Below are positions 8,381-18,144 of a stretch of 64,000 bases of DNA, one piece after another. Location of the stretch: assembly GCA_040902425.1 (NCBI GenBank), contig JBBDXI010000028.1:111423-175422 (forward strand). The letters are read 5' to 3'. The position numbers were made by a program, and so were the translations under genes. The stretch comes from JBBDXI01 sp040902425. Its GTDB lineage: Bacteria; Planctomycetota; Phycisphaerae; Phycisphaerales; UBA1924. How positions within the stretch are numbered: the stretch's first letter is position 1; each line of letters starts with the position of its first letter. The notes beneath the pieces were generated by a model, which ran no database searches, was not told the DNA's origin, and worked only from the letters and a program-made list of their open reading frames with translations.

Positions 8381-10992
8381 GGGGCCTGACCGGGGACGGT
8401 GAGGATCGGGTCGAGCCAGTTTGCGTGGAGGTGGTCGACGCTCCCGGTGGCGCTGGTGACCCTCAGCTCGAGTCGCCGGACGCCGGCGATGCGGGATCGC
8501 ATCCGCTTGGCGCCTTCCGCGGGCTCGACGGGCTCGCTCTTCCAGATCAGCTTGCCGTCGCCCCAGACCTCGAAGACGGCGGACACCGGCCCGGCGGGCC
8601 GGGCGCCGTCATCCAGGCCGTAGCCGGACTCGAACTGGATGTAGGCGCCGCCGAGGTCGTAGACGATCGAGGAGTCGGCGTGCGTCCCCAGGCCGCGCTC
8701 GAACCGCTCGCCGGCGACGTAGAGCGGGCGCCCGTCCACGGCGGTGTTGAGGGCGAGCGTGCCGCGGCTCTGCGTGGCGCGCAGGGGCGGGATCTCGACC
8801 AGGGAGAGGGGGTCCGGGAGCGGGGCGCGGTAGCGGACGGTAGCGCCGGCGCCGGTGCTGCCGTCCCACCAGCGCGGCCGGATGGTGATCGCGTGCTCCT
8901 CGTGCGGGTCGAGGCCGCTCAGCGAGGCGCGGAACCCGGGGGCGGAGCCGACGGGCTTGCCATCGACGAGGATGTCGTAAGCCGCGGCCGCCTGAGAGGC
9001 CGGGGTCCAGGTGATCTCCGCGCCGGTGATCCCGGCGGGGCGCACCGCGGGCGCTGCGGGTTCCGCGAGGGGCAGGCGGAGCAGGTCGCCCCGCTCGAAG
9101 TCCACCTGCCAGGAGGCCTCCTGCGTGACCGGGCTGTAGAGGGTGACGGTGCCCCAGCCGGTGCCGCTGGAGACGCGGACCTCCACGGGGGGCGGCGGGG
9201 GCTGGCCCGCGGGGATGCGTTCGCCGCCGATCGAGGCGCCGCCGATGATGAAGGACTTGGCGGCCGCGGGCATCGCGAACGTGAGCACGTACGGCTCCCC
9301 GGCGATCAGCCGGGACCGGCCGCGGAGGACGGGCGCGGTTTCCGGGCCCAGGCGCTCAAGCGAGACGACATCGACCCAGCCCTGGGTGATGTGGCGGGTG
9401 GTGCTGAGGAGAACGGGCAGGGGATCCTCGGCCATGATGGTGAGGACGCGGACATCGCGCGGCGGGATATCGACGAAGACGCCGGCCTCGAAGCACCCCA
9501 GGTAGAGGCCCCGCCAGTAGTCGTAGACGTGGTGCCGACGCGCGGGGTCGAGGCCGAGTTGGCTCCAGGAGACGAGGCGGGTTCGCTCCCGGTCGCCGTA
9601 GTTGAAGACGCCGACGACGTCGTAGGACCGGCCGAGGTGGGCGACCTTCAGGTCCCAGAGGCTCCGGCGCGGGCCGGTGAGGCGGGCCAGGTCGAGGGGG
9701 CGGATGTCCACCGCGGGGAAGGTGCGCTTGAGCAGGTCAGCCCGCGAGGCGGGGAGGTCGGGGAGGCGGTCGCCGCTGAGCAGGACCTGGCCGCTGAGAC
9801 CGAGCAGCGTCGCCCAGCTCCGCGCGGTGCCATCGGGGATGGGCTGGCGGAGGAGCAGCGGGCCGGGATCGGAGTGCCAGAGGATGTTGTGGAGGAAGGC
9901 GCCGCCCTGCGCGGCATCCACAGCGCCGAGGAACCCTTCCCAGCCGGGCGACGGGTCGCCGTTGAGCCGGGCGCCGTTGACGAGGCCCGCGGCCGCCGGG
10001 GGGGCGGGTGCGCTGCCGGCGAGGAGATACCCGTCAGCGCCGATCGGCGCGCGGATGGCCTCCAGCGTCTGGCGGTAGAGGGCCTCGGCCCATTGCTCGG
10101 GCGATTGCCCGTCGGGGCGCTTGCCCTCCATCAGGGGCTGGCGTGCGCGGAACTCGTCGAGCACGGCCGCCTGGCCGTCGATGTGAAACAGCGAGTACCC
10201 CCACCCGTGCAGCTGCGTGAGGACGCCGGAGAGGTGCTCCAGGGCCCGGGGGCGCGTCGGGTCCACCAGGAACGGGCCCGCCGGCGGGTTGGCCCGGAAC
10301 GGCTCCCCGCCCTCCTGCAGGAAGACGCCGCCGACGCGGGCGAAGGGCTCGCTGCTGTGGCTGTGGGGGGTGAGCCACAGGCCCGGGAGAAGGTTGAGCT
10401 TCCGGAGCTCTTCCGCAAGGGCCGCCATGTCGCCGAAGCGCTCGCTGACGGTGGCCCAGTCGCGTCCCGGCCCCTGCGGGGCATCGCCCTGCCAGCCGTC
10501 GCCGATGAGGACGACGCGGCCCCCGTACCAGCGGAGGTTCCGCGACAGCCAGTGCGCGTTGGCCATGACCTCGCCGGCGTTGATCTGGCGCCCGTAGAAC
10601 GGCTGCGACGACCAGCCGGAGGGCGGGAGGGGGTGGATGGTCTTGTCGATCGGGCGGAAGTTGGGGATGCCCAGGGCCTCGCGGTAGTAGTTCTCGATGG
10701 CCGTGCCGTCGGCGCGGGTCAGGCGGTCGGCGGCGGGGTCGTAGGTGGCGTCGGCGAGTGGGGTCCGGACATCGCCGAGGATGGTGACAATGAGATCGTC
10801 GTCGGGGTCGATGCGGGTGCGCGCCGGGATCGGGGCGGGCCAGGGCATCACCGGCCCCTGGAGCGGCACGCGCTGGGCCGCGGGGCCCGTCGGCGGGGGC
10901 GAGCCGGGCGGCTGCGCGGGGGCGGCGCCGCCGCCGAGGGCTCCGAGGGTCCACGCTGCCAGCCACACCCGCGATCTCGACCGCTTGCTCAC
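8377..10992 (-). CDS. Secreted alpha-galactosidase-like glycoside hydrolase with C-terminal NPCBM domain
   Basis: 871 residues from a GTG with AAGGAG upstream. A signal peptide covers about residues 1-26. The catalytic part resembles the melibiase barrel (GH27/GH36 type): VLIGDGWQ, GLWLTPHSHSS, SLFHIDGQ with a candidate nucleophile aspartate, and a late LLSGDRLPDL segment. A fibronectin-like stretch follows at about 630-710. The last 150 residues match the NPCBM sugar-binding domain (ERGLGTHADS, VYDLGG, FEVWGDG). The exact substrate is not deducible. It lies 30 bases downstream of the M14/S9 gene, so the two may share a transcript. Confidence 0.78.
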   Translation of the reverse strand: MSKRSRSRVWLAAWTLGALGGGAAPAQPPGSPPPTGPAAQRVPLQGPVMPWPAPIPARTRIDPDDDLIVTILGDVRTPLADATYDPAADRLTRADGTAIENYYREALGIPNFRPIDKTIHPLPPSGWSSQPFYGRQINAGEVMANAHWLSRNLRWYGGRVVLIGDGWQGDAPQGPGRDWATVSERFGDMAALAEELRKLNLLPGLWLTPHSHSSEPFARVGGVFLQEGGEPFRANPPAGPFLVDPTRPRALEHLSGVLTQLHGWGYSLFHIDGQAAVLDEFRARQPLMEGKRPDGQSPEQWAEALYRQTLEAIRAPIGADGYLLAGSAPAPPAAAGLVNGARLNGDPSPGWEGFLGAVDAAQGGAFLHNILWHSDPGPLLLRQPIPDGTARSWATLLGLSGQVLLSGDRLPDLPASRADLLKRTFPAVDIRPLDLARLTGPRRSLWDLKVAHLGRSYDVVGVFNYGDRERTRLVSWSQLGLDPARRHHVYDYWRGLYLGCFEAGVFVDIPPRDVRVLTIMAEDPLPVLLSTTRHITQGWVDVVSLERLGPETAPVLRGRSRLIAGEPYVLTFAMPAAAKSFIIGGASIGGERIPAGQPPPPPVEVRVSSGTGWGTVTLYSPVTQEASWQVDFERGDLLRLPLAEPAAPAVRPAGITGAEITWTPASQAAAAYDILVDGKPVGSAPGFRASLSGLDPHEEHAITIRPRWWDGSTGAGATVRYRAPLPDPLSLVEIPPLRATQSRGTLALNTAVDGRPLYVAGERFERGLGTHADSSIVYDLGGAYIQFESGYGLDDGARPAGPVSAVFEVWGDGKLIWKSEPVEPAEGAKRMRSRIAGVRRLELRVTSATGSVDHLHANWLDPILTVPGQAP

Positions 10993-11022
10993 GCACCGCT
11001 CCTTATGTCAACAGATTGAACC

Positions 11023-14000
11023 CTAGGGCCCGTCGCGCCGGCGGCGGCGTTCCGGGCGTCCGCCCTCGCGCTCCGTGGGAGGGGCGGCCTCGGCCCGTGT
11101 CTCGGGGGAGAGGGACCGCTCGACGCCCATCGTCCGCGTGATGAACTCGTACTGGAGTCGCTGGTAGTGCCGGCCGCCGACGCCGTGCCGGGCGTCGGGG
11201 TAGAACATCATCTCGAACTGCTTCCCGGCCTGCTGGAGGGCGCGGGCGAGGCGGGTCGCGTTCTCCAGGTGCACGTTGTCGTCGATCATGCCGTGGACGA
11301 GCAGGAGCCGTCCGTGGAGGGTGCGGGCGGCGCCGACCACGCTGGTGACCTTGTACCCCTCGGGGTTCTCCTGGGGGGTGAGCATGAAGCGCTCGGTGTA
11401 GATGCTGTCGTAGTCGCGCCAGTCGGTGACGGGGGCCCCGGCGATGCCCGCCGCGAAGAGGGTGCTGCGGGCGAGGCAGTAGGAGGTCATGAAGCCGCCG
11501 TAGCTGTGGCCGCTCATGCCGACCCGCGCCGCGTCGGCCCAGGGCTGGGCGCCGACCCAGCGGATGGCGGTCTCGATGTCCCTGAGTTCCGGGACGCCGA
11601 GCTGCTTGTAGGCGGCCCACGCGGAGACGGCCCCTTTGCCGCTGGCGCTGCGGGGGTCGCACCGGAAGACGACAATGCCGCTGGCGGCGAGGACCTGGTC
11701 CCAGAGGCGCCCGCCGCCCCAGGAGTCGCTCACCTGCGGGGCGTGGGGCCCGCCGTAGGTCATGTACCAGACGGGGTACCGGCGGGAGGGGTCGAAGTCC
11801 GTGGGCTTCAGGAGGCTGGCCTCGAGCACGAAGCCGTCGTCGGTGGTGATGGTGAACAGTTCCGTCGGCGCGACGCGATAGCGGGCGAGGTCGCGGACGG
11901 GGTTGGTGTCGAGCATCCGGATCAGCGAGCCGTCGCGGGCGTCGCGCAGGGCGACACGGGGGCGCTGCTCGCTGCTCGACCACGAATCGATGAAGTACCC
12001 GGCGCTGGGGCTCACGTCGGCCCGGTGCCCGCCGCGCTCGGTGGTCAGGCGCGTCGGCTCGCCGCCCCCGAGGGGGACGCTGTAGAGATTGTCGGCGATG
12101 TGGGTGTCGAGCGTGCCGCTGACGAAGAGGCGGCCGCCCTCCTCATCGACATGGGCGATCGAGCGGGCCTCCCACTCGCCCTCCGTGATGGCCCTCAGGA
12201 GTTCGCCCTCGGGCGAGTAGCGGTAGATGTGTTTCCATCCGGTACGCTCGCTCATGAGCAGGAACGAGCCATCCTTGAGGAACCTGAGGGCGGGCGGGGC
12301 ATCGACCCAGGCCTTCGTCGTCTCGCGGAGGAGCTTCCTGGCCTCGCCGCCGTCGGGTGGGGCGTGGACGATGTCCAGCCAGCTCTGAACGCGGTTCTGC
12401 ACATAGGCGTAGACGCGCGAGGAGTCGGGCCACCAGCCCACGCCCGTGATCAGCATGTCCTCCGGCGTGTAGGCGGAAAGGTCCACCTCGCTCGGATCAC
12501 CGCCGGCGGCGGGCACGGTGAACAGCTTCACCCGCGGGTTGGGCTCGCCGGGCTTGGGGTACGGGGTCATCTCGACGCGCTGGTCGCCGCGGGCGGGGCC
12601 GTTGACGATGGCGAAGTCCTTGACGGGCTCGTCGTCGAGTTGGAGGTACGCCAGGCGCGAGGAGTCGGGGGACCACCAGAACGCCTGCCAGCTGCGGTTG
12701 AAGAGCTCCTCGAAATAGACCCAGTCGTTCTTGCCGTTGCGGAGGCGGTCGTGCCCGCCCTGGGTGAGGGCCCGCTCGGTCTGCGTCTGCAGATCCACGA
12801 CCCAGAGGTCGTTGTCGCGGATAAAGGCGACGAACGCCGCGTCGGGACTGAGCGTCGGGATCTCCTCGCGCCCGGGTGTGCTGGTGAGGCGGGCGGCGCT
12901 GCTGCCGTCGAACTTCACCATGTACAGGTCGTTCTGGTGCTCGAAAACCCCGACGGTGCGGGCCTTGTCCGTGCGCATGCCCGGGCGGCGGGCGATCGAG
13001 TCCGCGGTACGGCGGTCGATGGTGGGCAGCTCGCGCAGGGCCGCGGCGATCTTCGCGGTGTCTTGGAAGGGCTCGGAGCGGCCGGTGGCCGCGTGGACCT
13101 TCAGGGTGCGTCCCTCGCGGGACTGAAGGTAGTGCTCGCCGTCTTCCAGCCAGGAGAGGCCGCCGAGGGGCGAGCCGTTGAGGTTGGGTGTTCGGTCGGA
13201 CCCGTACGCCTCCTCGAAGCTCAGCCGGCGGGGGGCCTCGCGCTTCTCCGGGAGGGGGGCCGCCTCGGCGGCGAGGATGGCCGCGGGCCCCGGGACTCGC
13301 GCGACGGGGAACTCGCCGCCCTGCTTGAGATCGGCGTCGAAGAAGTTCCAGGTCGCCAGTCCGTCGCCCGCCTCGGGCTCGAGCAGGTACGCCGCGAGCT
13401 GTCCAAGGGGCTGCGCGGTGCGGACCAGCATCGATCCGGCGGGGACCCGACGCGACGCCTCGGCGTCCGTCCCGCGGATGGTCGCCAGCTCGTGCCCCTG
13501 GAACGGGCGGACCGCGCGGCTGAGGGACTCGATCGTGAGCGACGAAAGGTCGAGCTCGATGTCCTCGCGCATCTCCTCCACGCGGATGCCGTGGCGCTGG
13601 AGCGTCTCGGTCACCGCCGTGAGCGAGGATGGGTACACGTACGCGTGAGGGCGCGGAACGGTCTTCTCCGCCTCGAAGCGCGTGAACAGGTCGACCTCGT
13701 ACTCCTTCTCGCCCTTCGGCACAGGCCGGCGGCCCTGAAGCTCCTCCTCGAAACCGAGGATGACGGCTCTCTCCGGAGCGGCGACCATGCGGGAGCGGAT
13801 GGCGATGGTGGCATCGCGGCCAGACTCGGCGCGGCGGTCGGCGGCCTGCACGAGCTCCGCGATCGCCTCGCGGTCCGAGGCCGCCCTCTCCAGGCACGCC
13901 CGGACGAACTCGACCTGCGCCCGCGTGCGGTCCTTGAAGGGGGCGTAGGAGTACGACTCGGTCAGGATGCCGATCCGGCCCCTCATCCCGACGTAGTTGA

Positions 14001-14958
14001 TGCCGTAACGCGGCTGGTCGGGGTAGGTCTCCCAGCGGGTGTGGTCCCTCTCGAAGTTGCCGTACCAGAACGTGTCGAAGCCGGCCTTCTCGCGGACCTG
14101 CGCGGCCACGGCGGGCAGGAACGAGTCGCGCGTGTATTCGACGATCCCGCGGTCGCCGGCGGGGTTCTTCGGGCCGTCGTAGGTGAGCAGGTAACGGTGG
14201 AGGGAGCCGTTGGTCGTGTGCGTGTCCACGACGATGGCCGGGTCCCACTCGTTCATGAACGCGACGAGCGCCCGTGTCTCGGGCGCCTCGAGCTTCACGA
14301 AGTCGCGGTTGAGGTCGAGGCCGGCAGCGTTCTCGCGGGTGCCGACTCGCTCCGGGCCCGCCTGGCCGGGACGCAGCCGCGCGGCGTCGCCGACCTTCTC
14401 GTTGCCATCCACGTTGTAGACCGGGACGATCGCGACCACCAGGTCCTTCAGGAGCGGGTGCGAGGCCTTCGCGCTCTCGCCCTCTGCGCCCTCCGCTGGG
14501 CGCCCCTTGAGCGCGAGCTCGTGGGCGAGCGCGAGCAGGCCCTCCTTCCCGTCGCACTCGCCCGAGTGGATGCCGCCGACGAGCAGCACGAGCAGCTTGC
14601 CCGACTCCCGCGCCTGCTCCGGCGTCGAGACCGGCGGATCGGCGATGAGCGCCAGCGGGATCGCCCTCCCCTCGCCGGACTTGCCCAGCTCGCTCAGCTT
14701 CACCAGCGGCGATCGCTCCTTCAGCGCCGCCAGGAACCCCTGCACATCGGCGAGGCCCGAGGTTTCGCGGAAGTCCGTCCGCTCCGCCGTGGTGCGCAGG
14801 TCCCGGGGTTGCGACGGCGCCGCCGCGCGAATGCCCGTGGCGCCGGTTGGCACCATGTCCAGCGTGCCCGCGCACGCCACGGCCAATGCCGCCGCGGCCA
14901 GACCGCCGGTCAGCGCGGTGCCCCGAACCAACGCCTCTATCGTCGCTGTGGGTCGCAT
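11023..14958 (-). CDS. Double peptidase: M14 zinc carboxypeptidase fused to S9 (DPP IV-type) peptidase
   Basis: 1311 residues with two complete-looking catalytic modules. Residues about 60-370 are an M14 carboxypeptidase: HSGE with zinc ligands H131 and E134, LDLNRDF near 214-220, DTHT with H247 and a candidate catalytic glutamate in TESYS near 334. Residues about 600-1280 are a DPP IV-like beta-propeller and alpha/beta hydrolase: GHSYGG with S1152, IDDNVH with D1226 and RHG with H1258. The N-terminus has a signal with a possible lipobox ending C29. The C-terminus is a basic tail. No frameshift joins the halves. The protein is probably periplasmic or envelope-bound and may trim peptides from both ends. 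Confidence 0.9.
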   Translation of the reverse strand: MRPTATIEALVRGTALTGGLAAAALAVACAGTLDMVPTGATGIRAAAPSQPRDLRTTAERTDFRETSGLADVQGFLAALKERSPLVKLSELGKSGEGRAIPLALIADPPVSTPEQARESGKLLVLLVGGIHSGECDGKEGLLALAHELALKGRPAEGAEGESAKASHPLLKDLVVAIVPVYNVDGNEKVGDAARLRPGQAGPERVGTRENAAGLDLNRDFVKLEAPETRALVAFMNEWDPAIVVDTHTTNGSLHRYLLTYDGPKNPAGDRGIVEYTRDSFLPAVAAQVREKAGFDTFWYGNFERDHTRWETYPDQPRYGINYVGMRGRIGILTESYSYAPFKDRTRAQVEFVRACLERAASDREAIAELVQAADRRAESGRDATIAIRSRMVAAPERAVILGFEEELQGRRPVPKGEKEYEVDLFTRFEAEKTVPRPHAYVYPSSLTAVTETLQRHGIRVEEMREDIELDLSSLTIESLSRAVRPFQGHELATIRGTDAEASRRVPAGSMLVRTAQPLGQLAAYLLEPEAGDGLATWNFFDADLKQGGEFPVARVPGPAAILAAEAAPLPEKREAPRRLSFEEAYGSDRTPNLNGSPLGGLSWLEDGEHYLQSREGRTLKVHAATGRSEPFQDTAKIAAALRELPTIDRRTADSIARRPGMRTDKARTVGVFEHQNDLYMVKFDGSSAARLTSTPGREEIPTLSPDAAFVAFIRDNDLWVVDLQTQTERALTQGGHDRLRNGKNDWVYFEELFNRSWQAFWWSPDSSRLAYLQLDDEPVKDFAIVNGPARGDQRVEMTPYPKPGEPNPRVKLFTVPAAGGDPSEVDLSAYTPEDMLITGVGWWPDSSRVYAYVQNRVQSWLDIVHAPPDGGEARKLLRETTKAWVDAPPALRFLKDGSFLLMSERTGWKHIYRYSPEGELLRAITEGEWEARSIAHVDEEGGRLFVSGTLDTHIADNLYSVPLGGGEPTRLTTERGGHRADVSPSAGYFIDSWSSSEQRPRVALRDARDGSLIRMLDTNPVRDLARYRVAPTELFTITTDDGFVLEASLLKPTDFDPSRRYPVWYMTYGGPHAPQVSDSWGGGRLWDQVLAASGIVVFRCDPRSASGKGAVSAWAAYKQLGVPELRDIETAIRWVGAQPWADAARVGMSGHSYGGFMTSYCLARSTLFAAGIAGAPVTDWRDYDSIYTERFMLTPQENPEGYKVTSVVGAARTLHGRLLLVHGMIDDNVHLENATRLARALQQAGKQFEMMFYPDARHGVGGRHYQRLQYEFITRTMGVERSLSPETRAEAAPPTEREGGRPERRRRRDGP

Positions 14959-14965
14959 GGCCCCG

Positions 14966-14994
14966 ATGGTACCCGAGGCTCCAGCCCGGCCTCA
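14966..14994 (-). promoter_or_regulatory. Promoter of the M14/S9 gene, leaderless type
   Basis: On the minus strand TACCAT (14971-14966) ends seven bases before ATG 14958. TTGAGG lies 18 bases further upstream and overlaps the end of this interval, one of the few -35-like partners among the leaderless genes. Confidence 0.5.
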
Positions 14995-15025
14995 ATCGGG
15001 CCTCAGAGGCCGCCCCGCTGCGGGA

Positions 15026-15031
15026 TATACT
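15026..15031 (+). promoter_or_regulatory. -10 box TATACT for metF
   Basis: TATACT on the plus strand, 62 bases before the metF ATG, in a 135-base divergent gap. The -35 region (TCAGAG near 15003) is poor. Confidence 0.4.
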
Positions 15032-15093
15032 CGGCACGGCGCTGCCGGCCCCGCTCCCCTCCGGGCCTTCCAAACGCCGATCTAAGCCCCGCC

Positions 15094-16002
15094 ATGCACT
15101 TCCGCGACCTCTTCGCCCGGCGACCGGCCAGCTTCTCCTTCGAGTTCTTCCCCCCCCGCACGCCCGCGGGCGCGGGGGAGCTGTTCGTCAACATCCGCGA
15201 GTTGGAGCGGCTCAAGCCGAGCTTCGTCTCGGTGACCTACGGGGCCGGGGGGTCAACCCGGGAGTTGACGCACGACCTGGTGCTGCGGCTGAAGCAGGAG
15301 ACGCCTCTGGCGCCGGTGCCGCACCTGACGACGGTGTGCCACACGGAGCAGGAGGTGGGGGGTGTTCTGGAGCGGTACGCGCGGGCGGGGATCGCCAACA
15401 TCATGGCCCTGCGGGGGGACCCGCCGAAGGGGGTCTCGGGCGACCCGCACAAGTCGTTCAAGTACGCCGCGGAACTGGTCCGCTTCATCCGGAAGTTCAA
15501 CGACACGGGCGCGCACCCGGACAAGCGCGGGTTCGGGATCAGCGTGGCGGGCTTCCCCGAGGGGCACCCGGACACGCCCAACCGGCTGCTGGAACTCGAG
15601 CGGCTGAAGGCGAAGGTGGATGCGGGGGCGGATGTGATCGTCACGCAACTGTTCTTCGAGAACCGGGACTTCTACGACTTCCGCGACCGGTGCTCGCTGG
15701 CGGGGATCAAGGTGCCGATCATCGCCGGCATCATGCCGATCACGTCGCTGGCGGGGATGAAGCGGATGGCCGAACTGGCTCTGGGGGCCCGCTTCCCGGC
15801 GCCGCTCATCCGGGCGATCAACCGGGCGGGGGGCGATGAGGACGCGGTGCGCCGGGTGGGCGTGCACTGGGCGACCGAGCAGTGCCGCGACCTGCTGGAC
15901 CACCAGGTGGCCGGGGTCCATTTCTACACGCTCAACCGTTCGACGGCGACACGCGAGATCTACGCGACGCTCGGCGTGCGCGACTCCGACGGCCTGATGT
16001 GA
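15094..16002 (+). CDS. metF: 5,10-methylenetetrahydrofolate reductase
   Basis: 302 residues, close to E. coli MetF. Reduces methylene-THF to methyl-THF for methionine synthesis, using FAD. Seen: SFEFFPPRT near residue 14, TYGAGGSTR, ALRGDPPKG, and TQLFFEN followed by PIIAGIMPI, all in family order. ATG 15094 fits this N-terminus; a very long open frame reaching upstream is only the antisense of the peptidase gene. No methionine-regulon partner is adjacent. Confidence 0.96.
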   Translation: MHFRDLFARRPASFSFEFFPPRTPAGAGELFVNIRELERLKPSFVSVTYGAGGSTRELTHDLVLRLKQETPLAPVPHLTTVCHTEQEVGGVLERYARAGIANIMALRGDPPKGVSGDPHKSFKYAAELVRFIRKFNDTGAHPDKRGFGISVAGFPEGHPDTPNRLLELERLKAKVDAGADVIVTQLFFENRDFYDFRDRCSLAGIKVPIIAGIMPITSLAGMKRMAELALGARFPAPLIRAINRAGGDEDAVRRVGVHWATEQCRDLLDHQVAGVHFYTLNRSTATREIYATLGVRDSDGLM

Positions 16003-16016
16003 GCGAGCCCCGGCGG

Positions 16017-16706
16017 TCAGCGGACTTCGCGCGTCGCGTTCACCAACTGCCGGAACACGCCCAGCCCCAGGTCGCGGTCGGCGGTCCGCTCCGGGTGCCA
16101 CTGGACGCCGACGTACCACTTGCGCCCCGCGGCGGTGACGGCCTCGATCACCCCGTCGCCCGACTTGGCGAGCACCGTGAGCGGGCCGGGGTCCGACACC
16201 GCCTGGTGGTGGCTGCTCGCCACCGGTCCCGCCGAGAGCGTCAGAGGGCCGCGGGCGCCCGCGAGGGGTGAAATCGCGTGCTCGCCCTTGTGCTGACCGG
16301 CGGTTGGTAGCCTCTCGGGGAGGTGCTGCTCAAGCCTGGCCCCCGCGTGCACCGACATGAGCTGCATGCCGAGGCAGACGCCCAGGACCGGCGCTGCCGG
16401 TCGGGCATCGCGGAGGGCATCGAGCAGCGCCAACTCATACTCCTGGCGCAGCGGGTGGATGGGCTTCGCGGCCGGGTGCGTGGGCTCGCCGAACGCCTCC
16501 ATCCGCACGTCATCCCCGCCCGTGAGGACGAACCCGTCGAACGCCGCCGCGTGCGCTCCGGCGAGCGAGGCGATCGGCGGCAGGAGCACCGGCACACCGC
16601 CCGCGGCCGCGACGGACTCGGCGTAGCTCATGTTGAGGATGGCCCGGGTCCGCCCGCCCTCCTCGATCACATCCACCGTGATGCCGATCAGGGGACCCCG
16701 TGCCAT
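16017..16706 (-). CDS. Class I glutamine amidotransferase, gamma-glutamyl-GABA hydrolase (PuuD) family
   Basis: 229 residues. The triad is visible: C111 in GVCLGMQ, H204 and E206 in VQWHPE. The N-terminal GITVD and LTGGDDV segments match the peptidase C26/PuuD group, which hydrolyses gamma-glutamyl amides. No putrescine pathway genes are nearby, so the natural substrate is open. A good Shine-Dalgarno (GGGAGGAGG) precedes ATG 16706. Confidence 0.85.
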   Translation of the reverse strand: MARGPLIGITVDVIEEGGRTRAILNMSYAESVAAAGGVPVLLPPIASLAGAHAAAFDGFVLTGGDDVRMEAFGEPTHPAAKPIHPLRQEYELALLDALRDARPAAPVLGVCLGMQLMSVHAGARLEQHLPERLPTAGQHKGEHAISPLAGARGPLTLSAGPVASSHHQAVSDPGPLTVLAKSGDGVIEAVTAAGRKWYVGVQWHPERTADRDLGLGVFRQLVNATREVR

Positions 16707-16745
16707 ACCCGCCTCCTCCCGATTGCCGCCCGCGTGAGTTCCGGG

Positions 16746-16755
16746 ACTCTACACT
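16746..16755. promoter_or_regulatory. Overlapping divergent -10 boxes
   Basis: TACACT (16750-16755, plus) ends seven bases before GTG 16763 and predicts a leaderless message for the DUF4340-like gene. The same bases read on the minus strand give TAGAGT (16751-16746), about 40 bases before the amidotransferase ATG. The two polymerases would exclude each other. Confidence 0.4.
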
Positions 16756-16762
16756 CCGCCGA

Positions 16763-18121
16763 GTGTCCCGTGCCCGTGTGCTCATCGTCGTTGCTCTCGC
16801 CGCCGCGCTGGTCGTGGCCGCGTACTTCATCCTCAGGCCGCCACCCGGTTCATCGGATACTCCCGGGCTGCTCCTTCCGTTCGATCCCGCCCGGGCCGTC
16901 TCTATCACGGTGACGCGGCCGGGTGGGCGGACGGAGATGGTCCGGCGGACCGATCAGCCGGGGGATTGGGTGGTCGTGCTGCCGAGGCCGGGCGGGGCGG
17001 ACGAGTGGCCTGCCGGCGGGTCGACCATCCGCGGGGCGCTGCGGATCCTCTCGAACCTGGCGCCGTCCCGCGTGGCCGACTCGGCCGGCACGCTGGGCGA
17101 GGGCGCGGTGGTCGTTTCCGTAGGCGTGGAGGACCCCTCGGGAGTCTCGAACGTCTCGATGTCGATCGACGGTCGGGTGCTCGGCGGGCTCGTGCTCGCG
17201 CGCGCGGAGATGCCGGAGCGCGGGCCGCTGGTGTGGGTGGATGCCCAGCTCGCGGACATGCTCGTGCGGGCCGGCCCCCGCGAGTGGCGCGATGCGCGGG
17301 TGCTGCGGGACATGGCGGAGACCTCGCGGATCACGCTGACGGGGCCGTCGGGGACCATCAGCCTCGCGCGGGTGATGGGCCGGGTGTACCTGCGGGAGCC
17401 GATCGCCTCGGAGGCTGACCCGGAGGCGTGGATCGGTCTGACCAGACCCTTGGCGTCGGTGGAGGTTGTGGACTACCTCGATGCGGGCCCGCCGGAGGGG
17501 ACGGGCCTCCAGGCGCAGTGCCCCGTGATCACGCTCGAGCAGGATGTGCGGGACCCACAGACGGGGCGAGCCGAGACTCGGACCACCGTGCTGCGGGTTG
17601 GCCAGCAGGCGGACATCGCGGGAAAGGGCGTCTTCGCGGCCCTCACGCGCCCGGGCGCTGCGGAGCGCGTGCTGGTGGTGACGGCCGAGCCCCTCGCGCG
17701 GATCGCGAGCGACCCCGCGGCGTACATCGCCAGGCGTGTCCTTTCCGTTCCGGCCGGTGATGTTGCCTCGCTGGCGGTGGGGGAGAGGCGGTTCACGCGG
17801 ACCCTGCGGGGGTGGAACAGGGCGAGCCCCGGGCCGCCCGCCCCGGCGCCGCCGGAAGATGTACAGGCGATCGCCGCGCTCCTGAAGCTGTTGACCGAGA
17901 CGCCCGCGGAGCGGGTCTCGCTGGAGCCCGCGCGGACGGAGCAGGGGCTCGTTGTTGAGGCTCAGGGGTTGTCGGGGGAGCTTCTTGCGAGCTTTGACGT
18001 CGAGGCCGCGGTGGACCGCGGGGGGCCGGTGACGGCCGTGATGCTCCGTTCGGGACGCGTGCTGCGGGTGTACACCTCGCGCGAGGTGATCGCGATGTGG
18101 CCGTGGCTCTCGGGGCAATAG
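16763..18121 (+). CDS. Membrane-anchored DUF4340-like protein
   Basis: 452 residues from GTG 16763. One N-terminal membrane anchor (about residues 6-25) is followed by a large extracytoplasmic region with FDPARAVSITVTRPGG, GDWVVVLP and repeated strand pairs. The pattern matches the DUF4340 protein at 19545-20825, though more diverged. DUF4340 proteins usually accompany Gld-type ABC exporters. The upstream in-frame ATG at 16700 would overlap the divergent gene; the promoter favours GTG 16763. Confidence 0.6.
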   Translation: MSRARVLIVVALAAALVVAAYFILRPPPGSSDTPGLLLPFDPARAVSITVTRPGGRTEMVRRTDQPGDWVVVLPRPGGADEWPAGGSTIRGALRILSNLAPSRVADSAGTLGEGAVVVSVGVEDPSGVSNVSMSIDGRVLGGLVLARAEMPERGPLVWVDAQLADMLVRAGPREWRDARVLRDMAETSRITLTGPSGTISLARVMGRVYLREPIASEADPEAWIGLTRPLASVEVVDYLDAGPPEGTGLQAQCPVITLEQDVRDPQTGRAETRTTVLRVGQQADIAGKGVFAALTRPGAAERVLVVTAEPLARIASDPAAYIARRVLSVPAGDVASLAVGERRFTRTLRGWNRASPGPPAPAPPEDVQAIAALLKLLTETPAERVSLEPARTEQGLVVEAQGLSGELLASFDVEAAVDRGGPVTAVMLRSGRVLRVYTSREVIAMWPWLSGQ

Positions 18122-18144
18122 GGGTTGAGGCGGTCAGCGCGGAG

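Noticed and set aside
11167..16002. A 1611-codon plus-strand open frame running through the peptidase gene into metF
   Set aside because: It is antisense to a gene with intact catalytic motifs and only its last 302 codons (metF) have protein-like sequence. Long antisense frames are expected at this GC content.
16700..16762. Upstream ATG for the DUF4340-like protein
   Set aside because: It would overlap the divergent gene and place a charged, proline-rich stretch before the membrane anchor; the -10 box fits GTG 16763.
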